Positions 16,802 through 26,279 are shown, counted from the stretch's first letter. The stretch: 64,000 nt of DNA from Bacillus sp. MM2020_4 (GCF_011250555.1 NZ_JAANMZ010000005.1:62001-126000); one strand, 5' to 3'. Numbers and translations: made by a program. Notes: generated by a model from the sequence alone, not told the origin.

Positions 16802-17557
16802 ATGATTAGAAAGACTAGATTAAAGAAGTTTAGAAAAAAATACAAAAAGATCAAGCTTGCATCCCAAATCTTGGCGATTTGGTATGTGCTAATGTTTACA
16901 GTGGGATATTTATCTTCAGATACTGGTGCATACTTTAATTCCTCATCACAAATTGGCGGAACTATTACGGTAGGTACATGGCAAGAAGAATGGGATAAGA
17001 GTTCACTGGAATTTGTGAATAAAGAAAAAGACCAACTTTTTACCACCTGTGAAGCAGTTGAAATTTCAGCAGCTATTAAGAATAGTGGCAATGACATGAA
17101 AGGTCAGTCACAGTATGAAGTATTTTACAATGACAGGAAAAATCCGAAGGATGGGCAAAAGATTGGGGAAGGAATGGTTGAAGCGCTAAAATCAGGTGAA
17201 ACAGGTACACTCAAATTTTCTGTAGATAAATCCGGAAACTATAAATTCAAGGCATTGCAACGCCCCGGACACGCGAATAAGTATGACACAAGAAAAGAAT
17301 TATGGAGTGAAACCATTACAGTAAAATGCCAGACTCCGAACCCAAAAGAAAACGAAGAAAGGTTAAAGACTCAGTCTCCAACAGAGAATGGAATTACTCC
17401 TAAAAATAACCAACAACAGCCAACTGAGGGATTAGAGGCGAATGTTCAGCCACCACAAAGTGAAGGTACAACAGAAAAAACTCAACCATCAGCGAATGAA
17501 AAAGATGAATCGAAACAGAATGACGCTCCAGAAAACCAAAATGATAGTGATTCTTAA
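16802..17557 (+). CDS. tapA: TapA-like fibre anchoring/assembly protein
   Basis: TapA (YqxM) helps assemble and anchor TasA fibres to the cell. The ATG at 16802 is chosen over those at 16787 and 16796 because GAGGGG lies at the right distance. The 251 residues have a strongly basic N-terminus (RKTRLKKFRKKYKKIK), a hydrophobic signal segment ending near YLSSDTGAYFNSSS (SipW-type), a beta-rich domain and a Gln/Glu/Pro-rich low-complexity tail from about residue 185. The context between tasA and sipW supports the call. Sequence similarity to B. subtilis TapA is weak by eye. Confidence 0.8.
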   Translation: MIRKTRLKKFRKKYKKIKLASQILAIWYVLMFTVGYLSSDTGAYFNSSSQIGGTITVGTWQEEWDKSSLEFVNKEKDQLFTTCEAVEISAAIKNSGNDMKGQSQYEVFYNDRKNPKDGQKIGEGMVEALKSGETGTLKFSVDKSGNYKFKALQRPGHANKYDTRKELWSETITVKCQTPNPKENEERLKTQSPTENGITPKNNQQQPTEGLEANVQPPQSEGTTEKTQPSANEKDESKQNDAPENQNDSDS

Positions 17558-17653
17558 AATAATGATTCGATTAGTGAGAATAACTAGGTTATAAAATCTA
17601 GTTCCAAAAAGTTACTTGTGGGTAGATTTTGAAATAGAAAGGTAGAGGAGAAA

Positions 17654-18235
17654 ATGGAAGTAAAAAAAGTTAAAAAATTGCTTAGTAACATAATCACAAT
17701 TTTCTTATTATTAGTGTTTTTATTAATGATTTTTGTTGTTGTGTCTTCAAAAGCAGCAGGAGGAGAGCCGCAAGCGTTTGGCTACCAATTAAAGACAGTC
17801 TTATCCGGATCAATGGAACCTGGAATTAAAACAGGATCAATTATTGCAGTAAAACCAGCAGTAGATACGAAAAATTTTAAAAAGAATGAAGTCATCACAT
17901 TTAAGGAAGACGAAAATAAATTAGTAACCCATAGAGTAGTAGAGGTAATAAAAAATGGTGATTCCGTAATGTATCGAACCAAGGGTGACAATAATAAAAC
18001 GGAGGATATGAACCCTGTTCTCTCAGATAACGTTGTTGCTAAGTATACTGGATTCACTATTCCATATATAGGCTATTTCACAGCATTCTCTAAGTCAAAA
18101 CAAGGTAGTGCACTGCTATTAATACTACCTGGAATTTTACTATTACTCTATTCAGGATTTACCATCTGGCAAACTATTTCTAAGCTAGAAAAGGATAATA
18201 AATCATCACAGGGCACGGGAAAAACTAGTAGCTAA
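17654..18235 (+). CDS. sipW: signal peptidase I, SipW (ER) type
   Basis: SipW removes the signal peptides of TasA and TapA. The 193 residues have an N-terminal membrane helix, then the catalytic Ser in LSGSMEPGI and a His in VTHRVVEV. The Ser-His pair is characteristic of ER-type signal peptidases, where the bacterial P-type has Ser-Lys. A second membrane segment (ALLLILPGILLLLYSG) lies near the C-terminus. AGAGGAG precedes the ATG. The gap of 96 bases after tapA shows no terminator. Confidence 0.93.
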   Translation: MEVKKVKKLLSNIITIFLLLVFLLMIFVVVSSKAAGGEPQAFGYQLKTVLSGSMEPGIKTGSIIAVKPAVDTKNFKKNEVITFKEDENKLVTHRVVEVIKNGDSVMYRTKGDNNKTEDMNPVLSDNVVAKYTGFTIPYIGYFTAFSKSKQGSALLLILPGILLLLYSGFTIWQTISKLEKDNKSSQGTGKTSS

Positions 18236-18293
18236 GTATAATCGGCAGGGATTTACTTTATTGAGAAGAAAAGTTTTCTCAAAGGAGGATACC

Positions 18294-18917
18294 ATGAATG
18301 AAAAAAAGGTAATTACTATCTTGGTTTGTTATTTTCTACTATTAACAGTATTTATTCTCGCCCCCTTTGCCCAAGACACCTACGCTTCAGAGATACAAGA
18401 AATTGATATTGCTACCTCGCCAGAGAAGGTGCTATTTGACTTAAATAATTTAAAGCCAGGTGATTGGGCGGAACGGACATTAACCATTCAGAATAAGGGG
18501 AAACAGGATTTTAAGTATCTATTCTCTAGTAAACTAAACGAAGGCTCAGGAAAGTTCTATAATGCTCTGGAATTAAAAGTATCGGATAAAAACAAAGTAT
18601 TATTTGAGGGAAAAATGCACGATTTCTCTAAGCTTGAACCAAGATTTATATCAAAAAATGATGAAGAAGAACTGTTCTTTACGGTAAAGATTCCAGATGA
18701 ATTAGGAAATGAGTACCAAGGTCTTAATTGTAAGGTAGAGTTTAAATTTTATGTGGAAGGTACTTTTGGTGGGGTTTTACCGGTAGATGGACCTAAATTG
18801 CCTGAAACTGGAACAAATATGTTTACTATTCTTGTAGCCGGAGCGGCACTCGTAATAACAGGAGGAATTTTTCAGTTTGTCCTTTACTGGAGAAGGAAAA
18901 TGGCAAGAGAAGCATAA
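18294..18917 (+). CDS. LPXTG-anchored, TasA-like surface protein
   Basis: The start at ATG 18294 follows AAAGGAGG; the TTG at 18261 lacks such a site. The 207 residues have a signal peptide (likely cleavage after YAS, residue 32) and a camelysin/TasA-like domain (IATSPEKVLFDLNNLKPGDWAERTLTIQNKGKQDF). A sorting signal LPETG (169-173) is followed by a membrane span and RRK. A sortase would therefore link it to peptidoglycan. Position after sipW suggests it anchors or nucleates matrix fibres at the wall, a role TapA is proposed to fill in B. subtilis. No sortase gene lies in this window. Confidence 0.82.
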   Translation: MNEKKVITILVCYFLLLTVFILAPFAQDTYASEIQEIDIATSPEKVLFDLNNLKPGDWAERTLTIQNKGKQDFKYLFSSKLNEGSGKFYNALELKVSDKNKVLFEGKMHDFSKLEPRFISKNDEEELFFTVKIPDELGNEYQGLNCKVEFKFYVEGTFGGVLPVDGPKLPETGTNMFTILVAGAALVITGGIFQFVLYWRRKMAREA

Positions 18918-18920
18918 ATG

Positions 18921-18954
18921 AGCCTTGATTGAATATTATTTATCAAGGCTTTCT
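18921..18954 (+). terminator. terminator of the tasA-tapA-sipW locus
   Basis: AGCCTTGAT (18921-18929) pairs with ATCAAGGCT (18942-18950), with a short T/C tract after it. Confidence 0.65.
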
Positions 18955-18997
18955 CTAAGATTATTAAAATATATTTGATTTTTTAGGAGCTGGTAAA

Positions 18998-19222
18998 ATG
19001 TCCAAATTACTCTGCCCAAAGTGCCACCAACCATCTTTTAGCGATAACATTGTAGATTTTTGGGTCTGCCCAATCTGCAATAACGAAAATACTAATTCAT
19101 TAGAAATTGTCACTAGTAATCAAACAAAACCGCAATTATTTATCATCAAAAAGGACTACCTCGAACAAACCCCAGAATTGAATACAAAGATAAAACCATA
19201 TGTATTCCAATCCTTCGATTAA
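18998..19222 (+). CDS. small zinc-ribbon protein
   Basis: This is a 74-residue protein with two CxxC pairs (LCPKCHQ at the N-terminus and VCPICNN near residue 28), a probable zinc ribbon. The rest has no recognised domain. TTAGGAG lies upstream of the ATG. It is followed by 140 bases before the next small gene. Function unknown. Confidence 0.6.
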   Translation: MSKLLCPKCHQPSFSDNIVDFWVCPICNNENTNSLEIVTSNQTKPQLFIIKKDYLEQTPELNTKIKPYVFQSFD

Positions 19223-19363
19223 TCCAACGGGCCATGTAAAAATGTCCTGTTTTTTGTTGCAAATAATTCACAAATAATTTCCTAATCCAAGCATAAATAG
19301 ACACCTTTCGAGTTGTAATAGGTGTATAATATAGTCAAACGGGTGAAAAAGAGGATTGATATT

Positions 19364-19615
19364 TTGTTATTCAAAAGCCTAGAGTTCAAAAATGATGTTG
19401 GACAGAAGGTTAAAGTCATGGATATTCCTGTATTGGAGGAAGATAGTACGTATAAATTTATGATCCAAGTCCGTTTACAATCATTTCTCACAGCTATTGA
19501 TCGGGAAACGAATCCAAAGAGATGCTATTCCTTTAAAGAGTATTTGAAAAAGGTCATGAAGTGGCCGGATTATGAGCAACTGTTTAAAGTAGCAGAATTA
19601 AAAAATAATGCATAA
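19364..19615 (+). CDS. small conserved hypothetical protein
   Basis: An open frame extends up to 19322, but that point falls in a TATAAT (19325-19330) that looks like a promoter -10. The TTG at 19364, with AAGAGG 8 bases before it, is therefore taken as start, giving 83 residues. The protein is soluble and basic, with no motif I recognise (KVKVMDIPVLEEDSTYKFMIQ; CYSFKEYLKKVMKWPDYEQLF). Expression seems independent of its neighbours. Confidence 0.6.
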   Translation: MLFKSLEFKNDVGQKVKVMDIPVLEEDSTYKFMIQVRLQSFLTAIDRETNPKRCYSFKEYLKKVMKWPDYEQLFKVAELKNNA

Positions 19616-19722
19616 CTTATTCCTTTCGAGCATCGGGCAACCGGCGCTCTTTTATTTTTATTATTCCATTCAATTTGTGAAACCTGTATAATACATAGGA
19701 GTAATGGTAGGGATGTGATTGC

Positions 19723-20565
19723 ATGAGCAAGATTAAAATTGTAACCGATTCAACTTTGGATATCTCAAATGAAATAGCTGAAAAGCTTGGTATTGTCATT
19801 GTACCTTTGACTGTAACGATAAATGGTGAAACGTATTTAGACCGGGTGGAGATTGATCCGGTTGAATTTATTGAAAATATGAGTGGTACAAAAGAATTGC
19901 CGAAAAGTTCGCAGCCTTCTGCAGGTTCCTTTCTAGAGGTATATGACCGTCTGGGTGAGGAGGGCTATGAAGTCATCTCCATTCATATGACGGGAAAAAT
20001 GAGCGGGACCGTTCGCTCAGCCGAAAGCGCTGCCGGGATGTCTGAAACAAAGGTAACGGTTGTTGATTCAAGGTTTATATCGAAGGCCCTTTCCTTTCAA
20101 GTGAGAGAAGCTGCCGAAATGGCAAAACAGGGCAAGAACGCGGAGGAAATTCTCGAACGTCTAGAGGCAGTCCGTGAACATACAAAACTATACATTATGG
20201 TAGATACGTTAGAGAATCTTGTAAAAGGCGGAAGAATCGGCAAAGGAAAGGCCTTTATCGGCTCCCTATTAAATATTAAACCGATCGCCTCGCTTGAGGG
20301 GGCAGAATATAACCCGGTAACAAAGGTTCGCAGCCATTCCCAAGTCGTAAAATTTATGGTCAAGCAGTTTGCTGAAGATGTAAAGGGAAAAACCATCCGC
20401 GGTGTGGGGATTGCCCATGCGGAAGCCTATGAGCTGTCTATGAAAATAAAAGAGAGTATCATTGATTTAACTGGGTTTCAAGACGTGGAAATTGATTACA
20501 CGGGCCCAATTGTCAGTACGCATACGGGTCCTGGAGCACTTGCATTGATGTATTATGTTGATTAG
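19723..20565 (+). CDS. degV: DegV/FakB-family fatty-acid-binding protein
   Basis: DegV-family proteins bind a fatty acid and, as FakB, present it to the kinase FakA. The 280 residues show the family signature: KIKIVTDSTLDISNEIAEKLGIVIVPLTV at the start, SSQPSAGSFLEVYDRLGEEGYEVISIHMTGKMSGTVRSAE, and a C-terminal VSTHTGPGALALMYYVD. No FakA gene is nearby. The likely role is use of exogenous fatty acids for phospholipid synthesis. The next gene, on the other strand, has a FadR-type operator, so two fatty-acid-linked genes meet here. Confidence 0.92.
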   Translation: MSKIKIVTDSTLDISNEIAEKLGIVIVPLTVTINGETYLDRVEIDPVEFIENMSGTKELPKSSQPSAGSFLEVYDRLGEEGYEVISIHMTGKMSGTVRSAESAAGMSETKVTVVDSRFISKALSFQVREAAEMAKQGKNAEEILERLEAVREHTKLYIMVDTLENLVKGGRIGKGKAFIGSLLNIKPIASLEGAEYNPVTKVRSHSQVVKFMVKQFAEDVKGKTIRGVGIAHAEAYELSMKIKESIIDLTGFQDVEIDYTGPIVSTHTGPGALALMYYVD

Positions 20566-20574
20566 TAAAGTAGT

Positions 20575-20606
20575 AAATAGGATGGGCACCATGCCCATCC
20601 TATTTT
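20575..20606. terminator. bidirectional terminator between degV and the MBL gene
   Basis: AAATAGGATGGGCA pairs with TGCCCATCCTATTT around a short loop. The minus-strand gene ends at 20600, inside the 3' arm. Confidence 0.8.
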
Positions 20607-21490
20607 GCATGCACAAATTCTCCTGTTGATTCAGAGCAGGAGATCCCAAGACGCTGTAAATGCTTGCGAATACCACTTCGTTCCCATGTTCTTAGGATTG
20701 TGTTTTCTAAACTTTTTTTGGGGTAAAAAATCCCGATCTTCGTTAATTCTTCAAAAGTCATCCCGTGGCGAACGTGTTTTTCGATCGTTTCATCTCTTTG
20801 TTCAATTATATCAAGGTACTTTTCCATTCTATCGGCAAATTCTTGCTTGGAGAAAGTTCCTTTTTGGTGACCCGTAATGAAGACGTCTGCATCAAGTGTT
20901 AGCAGTCTTTTGCCTGAAGAAATGAAGTCATCAATATCACCATCGGTGCCGTTATACCATGGACCAAATGATGTCATATCATAATCGCTAACGAAGACGA
21001 CCCCTAATTCAGGAAAGTAAGGGCATGACAGACCGCTTGTGTGTCCTGGAGTGTGTAAAAACTGCACCTTTACATCACCAAATAAATAGTCTGTTTCATA
21101 TTCATAGGTACCTGATATTTCTCCTAGATTTTGTACCCACTCTTGAGGAAGAGATTTCTTCCACTTTTCAACCCCTAGGGCTCCCCATTCCTGATAAACA
21201 CCATTAGCACGGGCCACGCCCTCTACAGTTCGTGCCGTTTCAAATTCAATTGGATTGATCCACTTTTTTACATCGCTAAATAAGTGGTTATGACGGGTGT
21301 GGTCAGGGTGATAATGCGTATTAATAATCAATTCAATCCCATATTGCTGACTTATGTCTAACAGGATGTTGGCATCCGCTCCGCTATCGATTAATACTTT
21401 TTCCGGACAATCGATGAACAGACTGCGTGAATAGGGAACCTTACTGTTGTTTGGGCCTTCCAAAATCAAGATTGGGCCAATTTTTTGCAT
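20600..21490 (-). CDS. metallo-beta-lactamase-fold hydrolase
   Basis: This MBL-fold enzyme has the zinc motif THYHPDH (HxHxDH), further ligands in HTPGHTSG and SDYD, and a GHQKG segment. The 296 residues start at ATG 21490; the longer frame to 21559 would begin inside a FadR-type operator. A C-terminal helical domain of about 100 residues follows the MBL core, as in glyoxalase II/thioesterase-like relatives. Substrate is unknown. The operator suggests a role in fatty acid or acyl-CoA metabolism. Confidence 0.82.
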   Translation of the reverse strand: MQKIGPILILEGPNNSKVPYSRSLFIDCPEKVLIDSGADANILLDISQQYGIELIINTHYHPDHTRHNHLFSDVKKWINPIEFETARTVEGVARANGVYQEWGALGVEKWKKSLPQEWVQNLGEISGTYEYETDYLFGDVKVQFLHTPGHTSGLSCPYFPELGVVFVSDYDMTSFGPWYNGTDGDIDDFISSGKRLLTLDADVFITGHQKGTFSKQEFADRMEKYLDIIEQRDETIEKHVRHGMTFEELTKIGIFYPKKSLENTILRTWERSGIRKHLQRLGISCSESTGEFVHAK

Positions 21491-21540
21491 ATGATCACTC
21501 TGCCTTTCATTGCATTCTATTAATTCATAATTTTCCCTTT

Positions 21541-21558
21541 TGAATGAATACTCATTCA
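21541..21558 (-). promoter_or_regulatory. FadR-type operator
   Basis: TGAATGAATACTCATTCA fits the B. subtilis FadR (TetR-family) consensus TGAATGAMTANTCATTCA at every defined position. It lies 51 bases upstream of the MBL hydrolase start. FadR is released by long-chain acyl-CoA, so the gene is probably induced during fatty acid use. Confidence 0.75.
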
Positions 21559-21723
21559 TAATAATAGCATATAATTTGAATTCATGAAAATAGTTCTTTT
21601 GTTAGCATGTTGAGGCACTGCTTCATTTGGCCTAAAATCTTTGGAATCCTCAACCATATTTGATGGGTAAAATCTGATATTTTGGAAAAGATAAGAAAAA
21701 TTGTTAGCTAAAAGGTGTTGCAA

Positions 21724-23241
21724 ATGTTCAAGTGGATAGCGGAAAAAAAACAGCCTAAGGATTCAACGGCACATAGTTTAAGTGTTGATGAATTAAAAAA
21801 GCAATTGGAAACAGAGCTAGCCTCCCGTTCAGATATTAGTTTTCGGACATTAAAAGTGGAGGGAAAAAAGGTTTTATTTAGTTTTTTACCCAGCTTGGTT
21901 GATCAAAACAAACTAGATGAATTTGTCCTGCAGCCCATTCAGAAGAATAGCAACAAGGATATGACGGTAGAAGTAACGGCACAAGTTCTGCCGATTTCTC
22001 AATTATCTGCTTCGAACCAACTAGATGAAATTGTTGAGTCCATCGCTGAAGGAAATGTATACATTTACATTGACGGAGAACCATGTGGATTACTTGCTAA
22101 TGTTAGTTCGACCGCTGAAAGATCATTGGAGAAAGGTGAAACAGAGGCATTAGTTTACGGCCCGAAAATATCCTTTACCGAATCATTACAAGTGAATGTG
22201 AATATATTAATGAGCAATTTAAAGGATGCAAATTTGTGCATTCAGGATGTAGAAGTTGGAACGAGAGTAAAGGCCAGAATAAAGCTCGCTTATATTAAAG
22301 ATATCGCAGATCAAACGAATATCGAAAGCTTCCAACAGAGAATAGCAGATTTACAGGTGGATTATATCCCTGACACTACTGTCCTTGGTCAACTAATTGA
22401 AAATAATAGCTGGACCGTATTTCCCCAGTTAATGACAACGGAATTGCCTGACCGAATTTCCAATGCGATAGTCAATGGGAAAGTGGCAGTTTTAATGGAT
22501 CGCAGTCCTGCTGCCTTATATGGACCCACACCGTTTTTTACGTTCTTTGAATCAACGGAAGATATTTATATGCGTTGGAATATGGCGTTTTTCTTACGAA
22601 TGCTTCGTTTAACTGCCATTTTTTTGTCCGTCCTTTTAACCCCTGCCTATGTGGCGGTTTTGACCTATCATTATGAAGTGATTCCCTCTGCATTGCTTGT
22701 TTCACTAGGGCAATCAAGGGCAAATGTTCCCTTCCCACCCGTTTTTGAGGCATTTCTTCTTGAATTTGTTATTGAGCTATTGCGGGAGGCGGGAGCCAGA
22801 CTGCCTACGAAGGTTGGTCAGACAATGGGTATTGTCGGCGGTATTGTCATTGGACAGGCGGCGGTTGATGCCGGGTTTACCAGCAATATTTTAATCATCA
22901 TCATTGCCCTAAGTGCCCTAGGTTCATTTACAACTCCAAGTTATTTAATGGGTACTGCCATTAGGATTATTCGGTTTCCCATAATCGTGTTAGCTGGATT
23001 ATGGGGGGGGATTGGGATCATGATTGCCTTCTGCTTTTTCCTCATTCACCTATTAAAACTGGACACCTTAGGTACACCTTATCTATCTCCGGCCTATCCT
23101 ATTAGATGGAGGGATTTGGGATACAGTATATTCAGATTCCCAATAAAATATCTATCCTACCGTCCCGTCACAAATCATCCGGTTGATGGAGATCGTTATC
23201 CGACTATAAAAGCTAAGGTTAAAAAGGATGTAGATGAATAG
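21724..23241 (+). CDS. gerAA: spore germinant receptor subunit A (GerA family)
   Basis: This is the A subunit of a GerA-type nutrient receptor in the spore inner membrane. The 505 residues have a soluble N-terminal half, the conserved GPKISFTESLQVNV region and several C-terminal membrane segments (including PPVFEAFLLEFVIELLREAGARLPTKVGQTMGIVGGIVIG). The ATG at 21724 has AAAGG 8 bases upstream and is preferred to GTG/TTG just before it. It heads a three-gene operon (A-B-C) expected to be under sigma-G control. Germinant specificity cannot be read. Confidence 0.94.
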   Translation: MFKWIAEKKQPKDSTAHSLSVDELKKQLETELASRSDISFRTLKVEGKKVLFSFLPSLVDQNKLDEFVLQPIQKNSNKDMTVEVTAQVLPISQLSASNQLDEIVESIAEGNVYIYIDGEPCGLLANVSSTAERSLEKGETEALVYGPKISFTESLQVNVNILMSNLKDANLCIQDVEVGTRVKARIKLAYIKDIADQTNIESFQQRIADLQVDYIPDTTVLGQLIENNSWTVFPQLMTTELPDRISNAIVNGKVAVLMDRSPAALYGPTPFFTFFESTEDIYMRWNMAFFLRMLRLTAIFLSVLLTPAYVAVLTYHYEVIPSALLVSLGQSRANVPFPPVFEAFLLEFVIELLREAGARLPTKVGQTMGIVGGIVIGQAAVDAGFTSNILIIIIALSALGSFTTPSYLMGTAIRIIRFPIIVLAGLWGGIGIMIAFCFFLIHLLKLDTLGTPYLSPAYPIRWRDLGYSIFRFPIKYLSYRPVTNHPVDGDRYPTIKAKVKKDVDE

Positions 23242-23252
23242 GAGCGGTTATG

Positions 23253-24374
23253 ATGAAGGTAAATTTACATCCCAGGGAAGGCTTACTCATTAATGCTTTT
23301 CTACTCATATTTTTTATTCATAAAGCACAAACAGGTGTTGGGATTGTTGGTCTTCCACGAATTGTTTATTTAGAGGCCAAGCATGATGCCTGGATTTCTG
23401 TGTTGCTATCAGGGGTTTTGGTAAGTGTAGTGATCTGGTTTATGGTTCTGATGCTGAAGCAATATGACAGTGCAGATTTGTACGGCATCCATGCTGACAT
23501 CTTTGGGAAATGGTTGGGCATCCTGTTAAATATCATCTATATGGTTTATTTATCCGCCTGTTTTTTTATGATTTTTATGAACTATATTGAAATCGTTCAA
23601 GTATGGATATTTCCCAACTTCCCAACATGGCAACTTTCGCTCGTTCTCATATTTTTAGCGATATATGCCGTTCAAGGGGGAATTCGGATCATTGTTGGTG
23701 TAGCCTTTCTGGCAGTGGTTGGAACATTATGGCTAATTTTTGTTCTTATGGTACCAATTAAATACGCAGATGCGACCCATTTGTTTCCCATTTTCAATTC
23801 AGACCTCAAACACATAGTAAAGGGGATATACGGTACCTCTCTTTCGATGATGGGATTTGAATTACTCATGTTTATTTACCCCTTTGTCAAAGAGAAAAAG
23901 AAAGTCTTTTTATTCGCAACGATTGGAAATATCTATACCACAATTATTTTTACCTTAATTACGATGGTGTCGATCACTTTTTTTGCTGAAGATAGTTTGG
24001 GACGCACCATTTGGCCAGTATTTTCGATGTTTAAAATAGTTCGTCTCCCAAACCTGGAGAGATTTGAATTTATCGCTGTATCATTTTGGATGTTGATCAT
24101 TTTGCCTAATTTATGTGCCTATCTTTGGGCGGCATCAAAGGGATTTTCGCGGATTATGAAGAAAAAACAAAAACATGGCGTTTGGGTGATCGCGGTTCTT
24201 GCCTTTGGTGTTTCGTTCTTCATCCAAACACGCTATCAAATGAATCTAGTCACTGATTATATCGCCAAAATAGGATTTATTCTTTCCTTTTGTTATCCGG
24301 TTCTGCTTTCTGTCATCGTTTTAGTGAAAAAATGGTTCACGAGGAGGAAGAAAGTGAATGTCCAAAGGTCGTAA
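23253..24374 (+). CDS. gerAB: spore germinant receptor subunit B (GerAB family)
   Basis: The B subunit is an amino-acid-permease-like (APC fold) membrane protein that binds the germinant. It has 373 residues and about ten hydrophobic segments. The start at 23253 (MKVNLHPREG) is preferred by ribosome-site spacing; the adjacent ATG at 23250 is possible. It lies 11 bases after subunit A and overlaps subunit C by 17 bases. Confidence 0.93.
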   Translation: MKVNLHPREGLLINAFLLIFFIHKAQTGVGIVGLPRIVYLEAKHDAWISVLLSGVLVSVVIWFMVLMLKQYDSADLYGIHADIFGKWLGILLNIIYMVYLSACFFMIFMNYIEIVQVWIFPNFPTWQLSLVLIFLAIYAVQGGIRIIVGVAFLAVVGTLWLIFVLMVPIKYADATHLFPIFNSDLKHIVKGIYGTSLSMMGFELLMFIYPFVKEKKKVFLFATIGNIYTTIIFTLITMVSITFFAEDSLGRTIWPVFSMFKIVRLPNLERFEFIAVSFWMLIILPNLCAYLWAASKGFSRIMKKKQKHGVWVIAVLAFGVSFFIQTRYQMNLVTDYIAKIGFILSFCYPVLLSVIVLVKKWFTRRKKVNVQRS

Positions 24375-25515
24375 ATGGGCGTCCATCGTGGTAGCTTTTT
24401 CTTGTATGATTACCGTAACAGGCTGTTTACAGCAAAAGCAGCTGGAACAATTGGCCCTGGTTACAGCAGCCGGATATGATTTAGAAAGGGAAAATGTAAT
24501 CCGCGGAACGGTTGCGGTTCATCAATTTGACCCAATGCAGCAAAATATTACCCGAATGATTTCAACTGTTGCCAATACAAGTAAGGGTTTATTGCAGGAA
24601 CAGAACCTTGAATCTAATCAGAAACTTGTTACCGGGCAGTTACGTTGTGTGATTTATAGCAAAGAACTAGCGGAAAAGGGAATTTTTCAACTTGTTGACG
24701 CCCTCAACCGGGATTCTACCGTCGGGAATATGGTATTCCTTACAATTGCTGAGGGCTCTGCAAAAGAAATTTTGAAAATAGATAGGTCAAGTACAAAAAT
24801 CAGCTTAGGCACCTATTTATATAATTTAATTAAACAAAACGTGGAGAATGAACAAATCCTCTCGCCCACTCTTCATGAATTCAATCATAAATATTATGAC
24901 ATTGGCAAAGATCCTGTACTTCCTATCTTGAAAATAAAGGATAAGGATGTAATCATATCAGGGATGGCTCTCTTTAAAGATGATCAGTATATTGCCAAAT
25001 TGGAAACAGAAAGGCATTTTTATTTAAAGATTCTTTCGGACAAGTATAATGCTGGAACACATGAATTTGGATTTAAGCGCAGTGAATTTGATGAAATTCG
25101 GAATAAAGGAGAAGAACACTCAGTTAGGAATGTTTACAATAAACTATATATTGATGTTGATAATATTCGAAGTCATGCAAAAATTAAATTAATGGATAAA
25201 AAGAATTTGAAATTCAAGGTGGAGGTGGAGCTTGCATCCCGTTTATTGGAGTCGACTGAACCATTGGATCTATCCAAACCCGGTGCAATCAAATTCATTG
25301 AAAAGAAGTTAAATACGGCGATGGAAAAAGAGATGAAGCAGATGGTTGTCTACTTTCAGGAACTTGATATCGATCCCGTCGGGTTTGGCAATAAATATAT
25401 AACCCACATTCGTGGGAAGGGGTTTACCAAAAAAGAATGGCGCAAATTATATAAACAGGCAACATTTGATGTTGAGGTGAAAAATAAAATCATTAAAACC
25501 GGTGTAATCGATTAG
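24358..25515 (+). CDS. gerAC: spore germinant receptor subunit C (GerAC lipoprotein)
   Basis: The C subunit is a lipoprotein on the outer face of the inner spore membrane. The 385 residues begin with a lipoprotein signal (lipobox VTGC, Cys at residue 22). They continue through the Ger(x)C family core (LEQLALVTAAGYDLE; LVTGQLRCVIYSKELAEKGIF; late FGNKYITHIRGKGFTKKEW). It completes the receptor operon; the three proteins act together. Confidence 0.94.
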   Translation: MSKGRKWASIVVAFSCMITVTGCLQQKQLEQLALVTAAGYDLERENVIRGTVAVHQFDPMQQNITRMISTVANTSKGLLQEQNLESNQKLVTGQLRCVIYSKELAEKGIFQLVDALNRDSTVGNMVFLTIAEGSAKEILKIDRSSTKISLGTYLYNLIKQNVENEQILSPTLHEFNHKYYDIGKDPVLPILKIKDKDVIISGMALFKDDQYIAKLETERHFYLKILSDKYNAGTHEFGFKRSEFDEIRNKGEEHSVRNVYNKLYIDVDNIRSHAKIKLMDKKNLKFKVEVELASRLLESTEPLDLSKPGAIKFIEKKLNTAMEKEMKQMVVYFQELDIDPVGFGNKYITHIRGKGFTKKEWRKLYKQATFDVEVKNKIIKTGVID

Positions 25516-25591
25516 CACTTGATACTTTATTCTTTTAGATAACTTTGTTACACTTATCTCGTAAAAGAATAGAAAGTATGCAGGTGATTAA

Positions 25592-26170
25592 ATGAAGGCT
25601 CGGGTTTTGGTTGTTTTTTTAGTTTCTACTATTATGTTGCTCTCGGCTTGCGGAAAAAAGGAAATTGAAAATGCGGTGGATTGGCCGGTTAAGGATTTTA
25701 CGGCGACAACCCAGGATAATAAGCCATTGGGATTAAAGGATTTAAAGGGTAAGATCTGGATTGCGGATTTTATTTTTACTAGCTGTGCGGATGTGTGCCC
25801 GCCTATGACCTCGAATATGACTAAATTACAACAGATGGTGAAAAAGGAAGGCTTAAAGGATGTTGAGTTCGTCTCCTTTAGTGTTGACCCAACCGTAGAT
25901 ACTCCTGAAGTATTAACGAAGTATTCCAAACCATATGGAGTGGATTTGAGTAATTGGACGTTTTTAACCGGATACTCTCAAGATTTTATTGAAACGTTTG
26001 CGGCAAAAACGTTTAAGACAATTGTTAAGAAACCAGAGGAAGGCGACCAGGTGATTCATCAAACCTATATCTATTTAGTTGATCAGGATGGCACTATCAA
26101 AAAAACCTATCAAGGATTTAAAGATGTTCCTTTTGATGAAATGATCAGTGATATTAAAACATTGCAATAG
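25592..26170 (+). CDS. ypmQ: SCO1/SenC-family copper chaperone lipoprotein
   Basis: Sco proteins deliver copper to the CuA site of cytochrome c oxidase or act as thiol reductases. The 192 residues have a lipobox LSAC (Cys20), the copper-binding TSCADVC with Cys65 and Cys69, and the third ligand His156 in VIHQTYIY. The thioredoxin-like fold is complete. The gene order ypmQ-ypmR-ypmS is shared with B. subtilis. A short intergenic region with no clear terminator separates it from the next gene. Confidence 0.93.
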   Translation: MKARVLVVFLVSTIMLLSACGKKEIENAVDWPVKDFTATTQDNKPLGLKDLKGKIWIADFIFTSCADVCPPMTSNMTKLQQMVKKEGLKDVEFVSFSVDPTVDTPEVLTKYSKPYGVDLSNWTFLTGYSQDFIETFAAKTFKTIVKKPEEGDQVIHQTYIYLVDQDGTIKKTYQGFKDVPFDEMISDIKTLQ

Positions 26171-26279
26171 ACCTTTACATAGGTCTATTTTTTTTGCCAG
26201 GAATAGGATAAAGTATATATTTGTTTTGAATGAATAGGGACGTGGTATAATAAATTATAGTAGAAGGCAGGTGAATAAA

